The notes beneath the pieces were generated by a model, which was not told the DNA's origin, ran no database searches, and saw only the letters and a program-made list of their open reading frames with translations. Below, piece after piece: positions 8,396 to 16,925 of a stretch of DNA of 64,000 nucleotides. Each line of letters opens with the position of its first letter. The first letter of the stretch is position 1. A program made the translations under genes and the position numbers. The stretch is from Sediminispirochaeta bajacaliforniensis DSM 16054. GTDB lineage: Bacteria; Spirochaetota; Spirochaetia; DSM-16054; Sediminispirochaetaceae. Location of the stretch: NCBI RefSeq assembly GCF_000378205.1, contig NZ_KB899418.1, positions 62,001 through 126,000 of the forward strand, read 5' to 3'.

Positions 8396-9610
8396 CTATC
8401 GGGCGGCGGTCCGACCTTTTCGCTCTCCCCTTGCCAAAACGCTAAGAAAGGGAATCGTCATGATAAAGAGGGCCATAGCGGCAAAGAGAACGGGAAAAGA
8501 GAAGAGGGAAAGGGCCGAGCCGAAAATGAAAATGCCAAAGGCATTTCCGCCATCAATGGCACTTTCTTGAAACGCAAGAGCCGAGGCTCGAAGCCTGGCA
8601 GGAACGGAATCGACCACCTTGGCAATCAGGAGTGCAAGAGCCCCGGCATACCCGACACCGGAAATAACGGCGGAAAGATAGTAAAGCAGACGGGGCGAAA
8701 CTTCCATAAAGGCAAGGATGGCACAACCGGCGGCAAAAGAGAGAAGAACGGGACCGAGAAGCCGGTCGCGCCCCAGCCTGTCGGAGAGGGCCCCAAGCGC
8801 CATGGTCCCCAAGGCCCCCAGGGATTCCCGTATGGTGAAATAGAAGGCTGGATTACCGATAGAGGGAAAACCAAGCGCATATCCGGTAAGAAAGGTAAGC
8901 AAAATTCCACTTGCCATGCTCAAGGCAAAAATTCCCAAATATGTGCTCCGCAGCTCCGGAATACGAAAAAGATCAAACAGCTCTCTGACGGAGACGCCTT
9001 TTTCCTCATCCGGAGAAGCTTGGTGTGGTTCTCCGATTTTTTCGGGGAGCGTAAGAATCAAAAGTGTTCCAGCCACCCCGCAAAGAGATGAAGCAATAAA
9101 AAACGATGCAAATCCAAAGTTTTGAATAAGCGTCATGCCTAGTGCAGGAGCAATCATGACCGATAAGGTAACAGCCGTTCGATACATTCCGATGCCTGTT
9201 CCCCTAAGCTCATCCGGAGTGTGGTCGGCAACGTAACTGGTTGCAGCGGAGAGAAACGTGGCCATCCCTATAGCCTGATAGACGCGAAACAGGGCCATGA
9301 CCACAAGGCTGGGGCTGAGCCAGATACCGATAGGCGCCGTGGAAAAGACAAGGGAACCGATGAGAAGAGAGAGCTTCCGGCCTCGACTGTCGGCAAGGGA
9401 TCCAAGTAGAAACCGAAAGAGTACGGAAAAGAGGGTAAAAATCGCCGCCTGTACTCCAATGGCGAAATCCCCGCCGCCTGCATGTTTGACATAGAGGGGA
9501 ATAAGCGTAAAGCTGGTCATAACCGTCGAAAGCTCGAGGAAACCGGCAAGATATACGGTACTCAGCTCTTTTCCAAATATTTCTCTTCTATGCAAGAAGA
9601 TACTATTCAT
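8396..9610 (-). CDS. MFS transporter
   Basis: A 404-residue major facilitator with 12 predicted spans. The conserved loop 2-3 motif appears as GSLADSRGRKLSLLIGS near residue 65 and its half-two counterpart as GALSDRLGRDRLLGP. The ATG at 9610 is preferred over an earlier in-frame start because GGAAG precedes it; it overlaps the amidohydrolase stop by 8 bases. Membrane efflux or uptake of a small molecule, plausibly a nucleobase or its degradation product given the neighbours. Confidence 0.82.
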   Translation of the reverse strand: MNSIFLHRREIFGKELSTVYLAGFLELSTVMTSFTLIPLYVKHAGGGDFAIGVQAAIFTLFSVLFRFLLGSLADSRGRKLSLLIGSLVFSTAPIGIWLSPSLVVMALFRVYQAIGMATFLSAATSYVADHTPDELRGTGIGMYRTAVTLSVMIAPALGMTLIQNFGFASFFIASSLCGVAGTLLILTLPEKIGEPHQASPDEEKGVSVRELFDLFRIPELRSTYLGIFALSMASGILLTFLTGYALGFPSIGNPAFYFTIRESLGALGTMALGALSDRLGRDRLLGPVLLSFAAGCAILAFMEVSPRLLYYLSAVISGVGYAGALALLIAKVVDSVPARLRASALAFQESAIDGGNAFGIFIFGSALSLFSFPVLFAAMALFIMTIPFLSVLARGERKGRTAAR

Positions 9611-11009
9611 CGCATCTTCCCATTCGTCGTCCCCACTGAACATTACCGAGGCCCGACCGACGTATCAGCGAGCTTGCAACACGTTGAGTCTCCCTCCGTA
9701 TCAAAGCCTCATCGGCAGTTACAAGTATTCCATTCTCGAGCAGGGGGCGGCCGGCAACCACCGTTGTTTCAATATTTGCCTGTGTCGAGGAATAGACCAG
9801 TGATGAAATCGGATCATGCACCGGAATCGACCGAACATGTTCGGGATTGTAGATGAAAAAATCGGCCTTTTTCCCGATCTCCAAACTTCCTATCTCCTTC
9901 TCCCTCAAGAGGGCTCTGGCCCCTCCAAGGGTAGCCATTTCAAGGACCTCCGCAGCACTGACTACCGAGGCATCCTTTGAAACAAGCTTGTGAAGAAGGG
10001 CCGTCGTCTTCAAAAGCTCAAGGGTATCCTGGCTATCGTTGCTCGCAGCCCCATCGGGGCCGAGACTGACGGGAATTCCTTCCTGCAAAAATCTCGGTAC
10101 CGGTGCGGTGCCGGAGGCAAGGATCATATTGGAGACGGGACAGTGGCAGACACTGACGCCGTATCGCTTGAAGCGTTCGATATCCCTTTCAGTCACATAG
10201 ACACTATGAACCGCCACAAAATCGGGACCCAGCATGCCGGTTTCTTCCAGAAGGTCTATCGAACCGATTCCGTAGTTGGCATGAGCATACTGATCGTCAT
10301 CTTCGGTCTCTACCAGATGCATGGTGATGGGAATTTTCCACTTATCGGCAAGTTCCCGGGTAAGCTGGTAGCCACGGCGACTCAGATCCCAGATAATTCC
10401 CGGGGCAACAGAGATGCTTATGGAGGGATGATGCTCATATCTGCAGCAGAGATCGTCGCTGTCGCGGATAAACGCATCCTCACTTTCGGTCCATTCGCAG
10501 GCAATCTCGGGGGAAAAGCCGGAAACATCGGTATGACTCTTACTCAATACCCCCCGAATACCAAGATCCTCGTAGGCATCAAGAACAGGCTGGTCGAGTC
10601 CCGGCACGGCATGGCAATACTGAAAATCCGTTACCGTTGTGGTCCCTGTTCTGAGGGCCTCTGTGAGCCCGGTCATCGCGCCCCAATACATGCATTCCGG
10701 ATCGTAGTTATGCAGCGCAACCCTCACCGAGCTGTTGAGCCACTCAAAGAGGGACTTATCCCGTCCCAGTCCCTTGAGGAGGGTCTGAAAGAGATGGGTG
10801 TGCGTGGTGATAAAACCGGGAAAGAGGAACCTTCCTGAGGCATCGATTCGTTTCTTCGCCAGATAGCGGCCGGCAAGTTCCTCATCGGGACCAAGATCGA
10901 TAATGGTGTCTTTTGCAACGGCAAGAGAACCATTTCCTATTATTCGCCGCTCGGGATCCATGGTGATCACATAATCGGCATGCTCGACAAGAAGATCGAT
11001 CTCCCTCAT
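9603..11009 (-). CDS. TRZ/ATZ-family amidohydrolase (aminohydrolase, SsnA/deaminase-like)
   Basis: A 468-residue metal-dependent amidohydrolase with the (beta/alpha)8 fold that deaminates or dechlorinates heterocycles such as guanine, 8-oxoguanine, methylthioadenosine or triazines. Metal ligands are visible: THTHLFQTLLKGLGRD near residue 69, MHLVETEDDD, AVHSVYV and LGPDGAASNDS. A small beta-sandwich is built from both ends. ATG start after GGAGAGGAGG. The exact base is unknown; context favours purine or pyrimidine breakdown. Confidence 0.82.
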   Translation of the reverse strand: MREIDLLVEHADYVITMDPERRIIGNGSLAVAKDTIIDLGPDEELAGRYLAKKRIDASGRFLFPGFITTHTHLFQTLLKGLGRDKSLFEWLNSSVRVALHNYDPECMYWGAMTGLTEALRTGTTTVTDFQYCHAVPGLDQPVLDAYEDLGIRGVLSKSHTDVSGFSPEIACEWTESEDAFIRDSDDLCCRYEHHPSISISVAPGIIWDLSRRGYQLTRELADKWKIPITMHLVETEDDDQYAHANYGIGSIDLLEETGMLGPDFVAVHSVYVTERDIERFKRYGVSVCHCPVSNMILASGTAPVPRFLQEGIPVSLGPDGAASNDSQDTLELLKTTALLHKLVSKDASVVSAAEVLEMATLGGARALLREKEIGSLEIGKKADFFIYNPEHVRSIPVHDPISSLVYSSTQANIETTVVAGRPLLENGILVTADEALIRRETQRVASSLIRRSGLGNVQWGRRMGRCDE

Positions 11010-11032
11010 TGTTTCCTCCTCTCCAAATAGGC

Positions 11033-12052
11033 TTAGTACTTGTAGCTGTTCAGATCCACTTCCCTATTCACGCCGTAAGAAAGTCTCTGTCGGGTATACA
11101 TGAAAGAGGGCCCATGCGTGGCCAGGGTAAGGAGCCTCGAATGAGGGTGAGCCTCGCAACCGAAGGGTGAGCCGCTGTTCGGGGTTATCGGCCCACCGGC
11201 AAACACCATTGAATAGTTGATGAAGAATTCATCGAGCATAGACTGCCGCATCAAAGCCGAGGTGTAACTGGGGGATTCAATCAATAAGCGATGGAATCCG
11301 GCAAGTCGAAGCAACTTCAATAGGGCGGAGGCGTCAGGCCGTACCCCTTCTCCGGTAATAAAAAGCGGAACCTCATCGGCAGAAAGAGAGGCAAGGAGCC
11401 TGGCAGCCTCCGCTCCCGCCTCCTTATCGACAGAAACAGCATTAAAGAAGGGGCCTATCTCCCGAAGCTTTCTCGGAAAGCAGGAAGCAAGATAGGAGGC
11501 ACCGGCAGGACCGGTGGCAATGGCTATGGGAAACCCCTCTTCCGGATCAATGTTGAAAATCAAATGACGAAGCGGAATATCGGTGGCGTCGAAGGAAACA
11601 ACGATATTCATGGGATGAATCGGTTTTCCCAGCAGGTTTACCCGCTCTTTCGCAAGCTCGGGATCAAAAATGTGGCTGGTGTTGTTGGCTTCCGTCTGAA
11701 GGGTTCGGGCACCGAGGATAACAGCGTCACTATAGGCCCGTAAGGCGTTCAGTATCCAGAAATCGGCAAGAGCCCCGTTTGGATCGAAGAAATTGTTTTT
11801 GGCAATAACCGGTCCTGCCGGCATATCGGCAAAGGCCATCTTTCCGTCGGAAGAGAGAACGATAGAACTCATAACATAAGGTCGATCCGCCGGTGCCGGG
11901 GGAAAAAGCAGTTCATCGTACACGGCTTTTACCTTCGGCAGGGCCGCGTCCGACGAAGATGCAGCTATAGTTCTTAGCCTCTCATCATCCCGATAGCAAA
12001 GATTAAGACTGACTTGGTCCGTCGGGAAATCAAACGTAACCAACTTCTCCAT
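11033..12052 (-). CDS. RibD C-terminal/DHFR-like reductase
   Basis: A 339-residue protein whose core (about residues 58-300) matches the RibD C-terminal domain, an NADPH-dependent reductase with a dihydrofolate-reductase fold. Signs are PYVMSSIVLSSDGKMA, the SDAVILGARTLQTEAN segment and LFITGEGVRPD followed by LRLAGFHRLLIESPS. The N-terminal extension of about 50 residues is not the deaminase half of RibD. Position after a LacI regulator and before an amidohydrolase suggests reduction of a base or pterin-like compound rather than riboflavin synthesis. Substrate unknown. Confidence 0.68.
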   Translation of the reverse strand: MEKLVTFDFPTDQVSLNLCYRDDERLRTIAASSSDAALPKVKAVYDELLFPPAPADRPYVMSSIVLSSDGKMAFADMPAGPVIAKNNFFDPNGALADFWILNALRAYSDAVILGARTLQTEANNTSHIFDPELAKERVNLLGKPIHPMNIVVSFDATDIPLRHLIFNIDPEEGFPIAIATGPAGASYLASCFPRKLREIGPFFNAVSVDKEAGAEAARLLASLSADEVPLFITGEGVRPDASALLKLLRLAGFHRLLIESPSYTSALMRQSMLDEFFINYSMVFAGGPITPNSGSPFGCEAHPHSRLLTLATHGPSFMYTRQRLSYGVNREVDLNSYKY

Positions 12053-12099
12053 AAAGCCTTTCGCCTCCTTTTACGCTCCCCCAGCAGGGGTACAGGGTT

Positions 12100-13140
12100 C
12101 TATATACTATGCAACTCGGTTGTAGAATTGCGCTGGATCAACTCCAGAGGAATGACTTTTCGAATAATTCGCCTATCCTTCAGGCGAAGGCGGCGAAGAA
12201 CGGCTCTGGCCGCAAGCCGACCAAGCCGGTAGTTGGGATATTTCAAGGTTGTCAGCGAAGGATAGATAAAGGGGCTACTTGGTGCATTATCAAAACCGGT
12301 TACCGATAGCTCTTCGGGAATTCGTATTCCAAGCTCGCGGGCCCCTGCCATCGCTCCGAGTGCGATGAGATCGGTAGAACAGATGATTGCCGAGGGACGC
12401 TGAGTTCTTTTCACCAGCCTCAGCATGGCCTCATAGCCGCCGTGAATGGACCAGTCGCAAAAGGTATTGTACTCGGGATGCCAGGGAAGTCTCAGATGAT
12501 CCAAAGCGTCTTTAAAATAGTCGAAACGTAACATGGCGGAGCTGTTCCCGAAGGCGCCTCCTATATGTCCGACCTCCTTATGGCCCAAAGCAGCAAGGTG
12601 TTCCGCCAAGAGGCGCATTCCGTACCGCTCATCGCTTACAAAAGTGTCGACCTTAGTGGGGATTTCCGGGCGGGAGATCAATGCAACCGGCATTTTTTCC
12701 GCAAGCGCATCGAAATCAAGTTCTCTTCCTGCAGAAGCGAGGAAAATGGCTCCCTCCACCATCTTATGGGGCAAGAGCTCATAAAAGGTCTGTTCCCTGG
12801 CAAAATCCTCGTTTGAATCAAAAACGATGGCGTCATAACATCCTTCATCAAGGACCTCGATGATGCCCCGCATCGCCTCGTTCATTAACGGGTTGAGAAT
12901 TGTCGGAACAACAATGGCAATAGAACCAACCTTACGGCTTCCCAGGGCCCTGGCAACCGGATTGGGAACGTATCGTAGTTCCTCTATTGCACGGTTAACC
13001 CTCAGACGTTTATCCTCGGTTACGCTTTCCGGGTTATTCAGAACCCTGCTTACTGTAGAAATTGAAACCCCAGCCAATTTGGCAACGGTTTTGATTGTGA
13101 CGGTTCCCCTTTGTTCACTGCCATCCTGTATGACGTCCAC
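12100..13140 (-). CDS. LacI-family transcriptional regulator
   Basis: A 346-residue regulator. The N-terminal helix-turn-helix and hinge (TIKTVAKLAGVSISTVSRVL, then ARALGSRKVGSIAIVVP) are classic LacI; residues 65-340 form a periplasmic-binding-protein-like effector domain. GTG start with AAGGAG 7 bases upstream; translation from this codon keeps 14 residues ahead of the HTH. It likely represses itself through two operator-like sites between its promoter and start codon, and probably controls the downstream reductase-amidohydrolase-MFS genes on the same strand. Effector unknown. Confidence 0.9.
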   Translation of the reverse strand: MDVIQDGSEQRGTVTIKTVAKLAGVSISTVSRVLNNPESVTEDKRLRVNRAIEELRYVPNPVARALGSRKVGSIAIVVPTILNPLMNEAMRGIIEVLDEGCYDAIVFDSNEDFAREQTFYELLPHKMVEGAIFLASAGRELDFDALAEKMPVALISRPEIPTKVDTFVSDERYGMRLLAEHLAALGHKEVGHIGGAFGNSSAMLRFDYFKDALDHLRLPWHPEYNTFCDWSIHGGYEAMLRLVKRTQRPSAIICSTDLIALGAMAGARELGIRIPEELSVTGFDNAPSSPFIYPSLTTLKYPNYRLGRLAARAVLRRLRLKDRRIIRKVIPLELIQRNSTTELHSI

Positions 13141-13153
13141 GAACTTTCTCCTT

Positions 13154-13214
13154 TGAAAACGTTTTTGAAAATGGTTTCAAAGGAGATTGTATCTACAACC
13201 GCCCCATCTGTCAA
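13154..13214 (-). promoter_or_regulatory. Promoter and LacI-type operators of the regulator gene
   Basis: Minus-strand TTGACA (13209-13214) and TACAAT (13186-13191) are 17 bases apart. Two adjacent operator-like palindromes follow: TGAAAATGGTTTCA (13166-13179) and TGAAAACGTTTTTG (13154-13167), the latter holding the perfect palindrome AAAACGTTTT. Both resemble the TGAAAnCGnTTnCA pattern bound by LacI/CcpA proteins and lie in the transcribed leader, so autorepression is likely. Confidence 0.7.
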
Positions 13215-13237
13215 TTTTTATACGATTCCATATACGA

Positions 13238-13585
13238 TCAAGCATCGCCCTCCGGGGGAACAATGCAGATAAAAGAAACATCACTCCCCTGATCCGCACG
13301 AAACTGGTGTTCGAGCCCGGGTGAAACATACGCGATGCTTCCCTTTTTTATCGGATATTCATGTTCACCAAGCAGCAGTGTTCCCTTGCCCGAGGTGATA
13401 TAGTTTATATGGAGCCAGCCATGGCTATGGCGAGGAGTAAAACCACCCGCTTTCAGGTGGAACTGCCGCATCACATAATCATCCCACCCTTCTTTAGGTC
13501 CGATAAGTACCTGCTTTCTCACACCCTTTAACTGATCTCCGGAAAGTTCAACCACGGGGACATCATCTTCATGCGATATAAACAT
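13238..13585 (-). CDS. Small cupin-domain protein
   Basis: A 115-residue single-domain cupin. The metal-binding motif 1 (PRHSHGWLHINYITSGKGTLLLG) is near residue 50 and motif 2 (YVSPGLEHQFRADQ) near residue 88. The ATG at 13585 has AAGGAGA ahead of it; the frame extends 23 codons further but overlaps the thioesterase gene. Such proteins act as isomerases or sensor-like metal proteins; no substrate can be given. Confidence 0.78.
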   Translation of the reverse strand: MFISHEDDVPVVELSGDQLKGVRKQVLIGPKEGWDDYVMRQFHLKAGGFTPRHSHGWLHINYITSGKGTLLLGEHEYPIKKGSIAYVSPGLEHQFRADQGSDVSFICIVPPEGDA

Positions 13586-13625
13586 AGACGCTTCTCCTTT
13601 GCTATGTATTTGCAGTTTATTTCGA

Positions 13626-14153
13626 TCAGGATTTATTTTGATCGGGCAATGCAATAGATTCGGGATCGTTCACCTCGGAAATAACACGCCAATCAAGTTC
13701 ATCCTCCAACCCTTCGCCAGTGATCTGCTCGAGACTCATCTTCAAGTAGCGACCGGTAGCCTCCACGGCGACAGTTCCGTCGGGAAGAAAGAGTTCACCA
13801 CTTCCCTCGAAGAGCCTGCCGCGATCACTGGTAATTCGTCCGACGGCACGAAGTTCGACACCAAGCGGGACAGGTTTGCGAAAGCGTGTGGTAAGGTCAA
13901 CCGTCACCCCCCACACCGTACCCCCTGCACCAACGGCAATTGCCCTGCCAATGGTCTCATCGAGGATGGAAGCGGCGATTCCCCCGTGCAGTCGGCCGGG
14001 ATAGCTCTGGTGCTCCTCTCCCGTGCTAAAAACCGCTACGAGCTCACCATGCTCAATTGAGTAGAACCGAGCCTTCAGCCCAAAAGGATTCTGCATACCG
14101 CAGACAAGACACATCCGCGAATTTTCCTGTTTTCCTGTTACCTTGTATTCCAT
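13626..14153 (-). CDS. PaaI-type hotdog thioesterase
   Basis: A 175-residue hotdog-fold protein. The N-terminus has a CLVCGMQNPFGLKARF segment, and LHGGIAASILDETIGRAI near residue 60 is the catalytic HGG helix of PaaI-type acyl-CoA thioesterases. The C-terminal 40 residues are an extra tail. No good ribosome site precedes ATG 14153; a second ATG 13 codons in has AGGAAA before it, so the start could be 14114. Divergent from the carbonic-anhydrase-like gene, with 37 bases between them. Confidence 0.75.
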   Translation of the reverse strand: MEYKVTGKQENSRMCLVCGMQNPFGLKARFYSIEHGELVAVFSTGEEHQSYPGRLHGGIAASILDETIGRAIAVGAGGTVWGVTVDLTTRFRKPVPLGVELRAVGRITSDRGRLFEGSGELFLPDGTVAVEATGRYLKMSLEQITGEGLEDELDWRVISEVNDPESIALPDQNKS

Positions 14154-14190
14154 AACGGAGCTATAGTATCATGAAAGCCGGAGGAAACCA

Positions 14191-14709
14191 ATGATTTACG
14201 ACTACCAAGGCACCTATCCGGATACCGGTGCAGGAGCTTTTATTGCGGAAAGTGCGGATATTGCCGGGGCCGTTACCGTGGGAAAAGACGCCTCTATCTG
14301 GTTCAATGTCTCGATTCGTGCAGATCTGGCTGAGATTGCTATTGGCGACAGGAGCAATATACAGGACAATGCCATCGTCCATGTCGACAAGGAGAAACCT
14401 GTTGCCATCGGTTGCGGGGTAACCATCGGACACGGAGCCATCATTCACAGCTGTACCATTGGTGACGACTCTCTTATCGGGATGGGAGCGATCATCATGA
14501 ACGGCTCTGTCATCGGAGAAGAGAGTATTGTCGGTGCCGGTGCCCTTATCACGGAACATAAAACATTTCCGGCAAGGAGTCTCATCATTGGTTCTCCGGC
14601 GAAGGCGGTCCGAACGCTTACAGAGGAAGAGATCGAAGCGATTAAAGAAAATTGCAGAGAGTATGTTGCATTGGCGGAAAAGTACCATCGCAAGGAGCGG
14701 GAGAACTAA
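14191..14709 (+). CDS. Gamma-carbonic anhydrase family protein
   Basis: A 172-residue left-handed beta-helix (hexapeptide repeat) protein of the gamma-class carbonic anhydrase/YrdA group. Repeats with Val or Ile at every sixth position run from residue 17 to 130. Zinc-ligand histidines are visible in NAIVHVD, TIGHGAIIHSC. Start ATG with GGAGG 7 bases upstream. Many family members have no proven anhydrase activity, so the reaction is uncertain. Confidence 0.85.
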   Translation: MIYDYQGTYPDTGAGAFIAESADIAGAVTVGKDASIWFNVSIRADLAEIAIGDRSNIQDNAIVHVDKEKPVAIGCGVTIGHGAIIHSCTIGDDSLIGMGAIIMNGSVIGEESIVGAGALITEHKTFPARSLIIGSPAKAVRTLTEEEIEAIKENCREYVALAEKYHRKEREN

Positions 14710-14758
14710 AACCGGGAAAACAGCACTTCGCATGCAGTTTCCCATACAAACCATAAGA

Positions 14759-15634
14759 TCAGGGGTATGGCACCGGCACTCCCCGTAATTCCACCATCTC
14801 GTCGGTATGATAAAAACTGAAGGAAAGAAGTGCCATAGACAAAATGGTATTTGTCGGCCGACGAAATCTGATGTCAGCCATGGTTGGAATTCCAGGCGGG
14901 AAAGAAACTCCGGCGGCAAGAGAACCGCCATCCCCCAGATCGGCATATTGGTACTCATTGCCTTCCCTGTCTATGATTCGTGCCGAATAAGGATAGAGAA
15001 CAAGCTTCCGTTCCTCACCTTCCCCGTTATTTCCCGTAAAGGTGATGACAAGCCGTTCCGGTCTTTTTTCTACGGCAACAAGGGTAAAGCGGATCCCATT
15101 CACCGACGAGGTAAAATCCTGCTGAACCTCGGGCGCGGCCGCTTTTCCTTGCTGCTGATCAGGCTCTGCCGTGAGGTTCTGATCAGTAGAGACAATCCCA
15201 ACACGAAAATCTACCCAACCACGGTACTCTTTCAAAGTATGCGCATCAACGAGGGAAAAACCAAGGCCGTAGCTCCCCTCCGGAATGGTCGACGGCAGGC
15301 TTATCGTCACTACCTCGGAAAAATTCCATGAAGGATCTGAACTCCTCCTGCTTACCGGCGTAAAAGGAGACGCCCAGATAATCTTTCCATCGGAACTTTG
15401 GTAGTAATATTTCCACTTAACCTGCCCCTCTCCCCATTTTACCCCGAGATTGTTGACCAGAATATACACGTACATCGTCTGACCGGGAGAAAAAAGCGGC
15501 TCAGAAACCCGCTGAAAACTTGATGCCGAGCCGGTATTTTCCTTAACGATCCACATCTGATCGACAGATTCGGCAAAGAGAGAGACGTTCCAGAAGAAGG
15601 TGAGAAAAACAATTCCCAGTATCACCTTTTTCAT
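14759..15634 (-). CDS. Secreted hypothetical protein
   Basis: A 291-residue protein with a signal peptide (residues 1-21, ending LFAES). The rest is beta-rich: an N-terminal half with VYILVNNLGVKWGEGQVKWKYYYQ that resembles an Ig-like module, a proline/glutamine linker near residue 165, and a C-terminal half with FTGNNGEGEERKLVLYPYSARIIDREGNEYQ resembling a second beta-sandwich. Probably periplasmic. I do not recognise the family. Convergent with the gamma-carbonic anhydrase gene. Confidence 0.6.
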   Translation of the reverse strand: MKKVILGIVFLTFFWNVSLFAESVDQMWIVKENTGSASSFQRVSEPLFSPGQTMYVYILVNNLGVKWGEGQVKWKYYYQSSDGKIIWASPFTPVSRRSSDPSWNFSEVVTISLPSTIPEGSYGLGFSLVDAHTLKEYRGWVDFRVGIVSTDQNLTAEPDQQQGKAAAPEVQQDFTSSVNGIRFTLVAVEKRPERLVITFTGNNGEGEERKLVLYPYSARIIDREGNEYQYADLGDGGSLAAGVSFPPGIPTMADIRFRRPTNTILSMALLSFSFYHTDEMVELRGVPVPYP

Positions 15635-15731
15635 ATTTTACTCCCATAATCCTTTGAGTGAGAGTATACACCATCCCCCGGGTTTTTCAAAAATCTTCTG
15701 TCGCTTTGCATCCGTTGAAAGTCAGAACGGA

Positions 15732-16508
15732 TTACAGCACCATGCCGCCGTCCACAGATAAGGATTGTCCCGTAAGGTATCGGCTGTCACGGGAAGCCAA
15801 AAACGATACAACTCCCGCCATTTCCCAAGGTTCGGCAAGCCGCTGCATGGGGCAGTCGCGAGCCCGCATATCGAGCCATTCCTGTGCGGTCATACCATCC
15901 CTTCCTCCGACCACCCCGGCAACCGACTTAACCATAGCTGTTAAGGTATTCCCCGGGCAAAGGGCATTGCAGGTTGCACCGTAGGGGGCAAGTTCCATTG
16001 CTACGGAACGTGTCAAACCTATTACCCCGCTTTTGCTTGCAGAGTACTCGGCAGAGGCAGGCCAGCTTGTTTTTCCCGCCATCGAAGAGACGTTGATGAT
16101 CGAACCGGACTTCTGCTTCATCATAACAGGAGCCACCGCCTGGTTGTACAGGAAGGTGCCGGTCAGATTTATATCGAGAAGGCGTTTCCACTGCTCATAG
16201 CTAACATCCGCCAGGGGAGCTCCGGTGTAAAGCCCGGCCGAGCAGACCAAGATATCAATGCTGTCGAACTGAGCAAGGACCTCCTTGATCACCGCTGCCG
16301 CCCCCGTTTTATCGGTCACATCCTTCATGATGCTTACGGCCTTCACGCCGAATTTCTCACAGGCTTCGACTGTCGACCTGTTCTCTTCCTCTTTCAGATC
16401 GACACAGACGATATTCGCCCCCTCCTCGGCAAACCGAAGGGCACAAGCCGCTCCTATACCAGTAGCCGCCCCGGTAATCAGGGCAAGTTGTCCGTTAAAA
16501 CGTTTCAT
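15732..16508 (-). CDS. Short-chain dehydrogenase/reductase
   Basis: A 258-residue NAD(P)-dependent oxidoreductase of the classical SDR family. TGAATGIGAA near residue 11 binds the cofactor; the active-site Ser is in INVSSMAGKT, and the catalytic YSASK follows about 14 residues later. LTGQSLSVDGGMVL closes the protein. The ATG at 16508 is preferred because GAGG lies 8 bases before it; an ATG 6 codons earlier has no site. Substrate unknown. Its promoter carries an operator-like palindrome shared with the BMP operon. Confidence 0.88.
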   Translation of the reverse strand: MKRFNGQLALITGAATGIGAACALRFAEEGANIVCVDLKEEENRSTVEACEKFGVKAVSIMKDVTDKTGAAAVIKEVLAQFDSIDILVCSAGLYTGAPLADVSYEQWKRLLDINLTGTFLYNQAVAPVMMKQKSGSIINVSSMAGKTSWPASAEYSASKSGVIGLTRSVAMELAPYGATCNALCPGNTLTAMVKSVAGVVGGRDGMTAQEWLDMRARDCPMQRLAEPWEMAGVVSFLASRDSRYLTGQSLSVDGGMVL

Positions 16509-16533
16509 TCCGGTGACCTCGCTCATGTATCAT

Positions 16534-16589
16534 TCATATAGATGTATATACATCATATGAATAATACCTCGTCGTGTTGTAGGTGTCAA
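16534..16589 (-). promoter_or_regulatory. Promoter and palindromic operator of the SDR gene
   Basis: Minus-strand TTGACA (16584-16589) and TATTAT (16561-16566) are 17 bases apart. Immediately downstream is the perfect 14-base palindrome GATGTATATACATC (16541-16554), flanked by TCATAT and ATATGA arms, and containing TATAGATGTATA (16537-16548) also found at the BMP promoter. Position over the start of transcription suggests repression. Confidence 0.65.
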
Positions 16590-16643
16590 TCGTAGATATT
16601 ATAAACAGAGGAACGCCTGCAAGGCCCGCTATCCGAGCGCAAC

Positions 16644-16925
16644 TTATTTCCGCTCTTTCTTCGGAAACCATCCCTTCTCAACCCGGCGTTTCTGGTGAAA
16701 GAGTTCGCCGATGCTCCAGAATGAAGAAAATCCGGCCACGCCGAGGATGGCAGAGAGAACGATCTGTCCGATATAAAGGGAAAGGCCGCAGAAAAGAAGC
16801 CCGGCGATAAGAAACAGCGGCCAAATTTTTGTTCCGAAGTGATACTCGCCCTGGATTACCAGGGGATGAAAGAGGCCAATCAATACAAAGGCGGCAAGGC
16901 CGATTAGGATGCCCTCAATGTGCAC
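16644..16925 (-). CDS. DUF4491-like small membrane protein
   Basis: A 93-residue protein with three membrane spans. It begins MHIEGILIGLAAFVLIGLFHP, then KIWPLFLIAGLLFCGLSLYI and a third span, ending in a basic tail; this pattern matches DUF4491. The GTG at 16925 is chosen because it has a strong GGAGG-rich site and gives the family N-terminus; the frame extends upstream through the ACT gene in another frame. It overlaps the ACT-protein stop by 11 bases. Function unknown. Confidence 0.7.
   Translation of the reverse strand: MHIEGILIGLAAFVLIGLFHPLVIQGEYHFGTKIWPLFLIAGLLFCGLSLYIGQIVLSAILGVAGFSSFWSIGELFHQKRRVEKGWFPKKERK

Noticed and set aside
14161-14958. 265-codon minus-strand frame opposite the carbonic-anhydrase-like gene
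   Set aside because: The plus strand encodes a clear hexapeptide-repeat protein with a GGAGG site; the opposite frame shows no family and spans two convergent genes.
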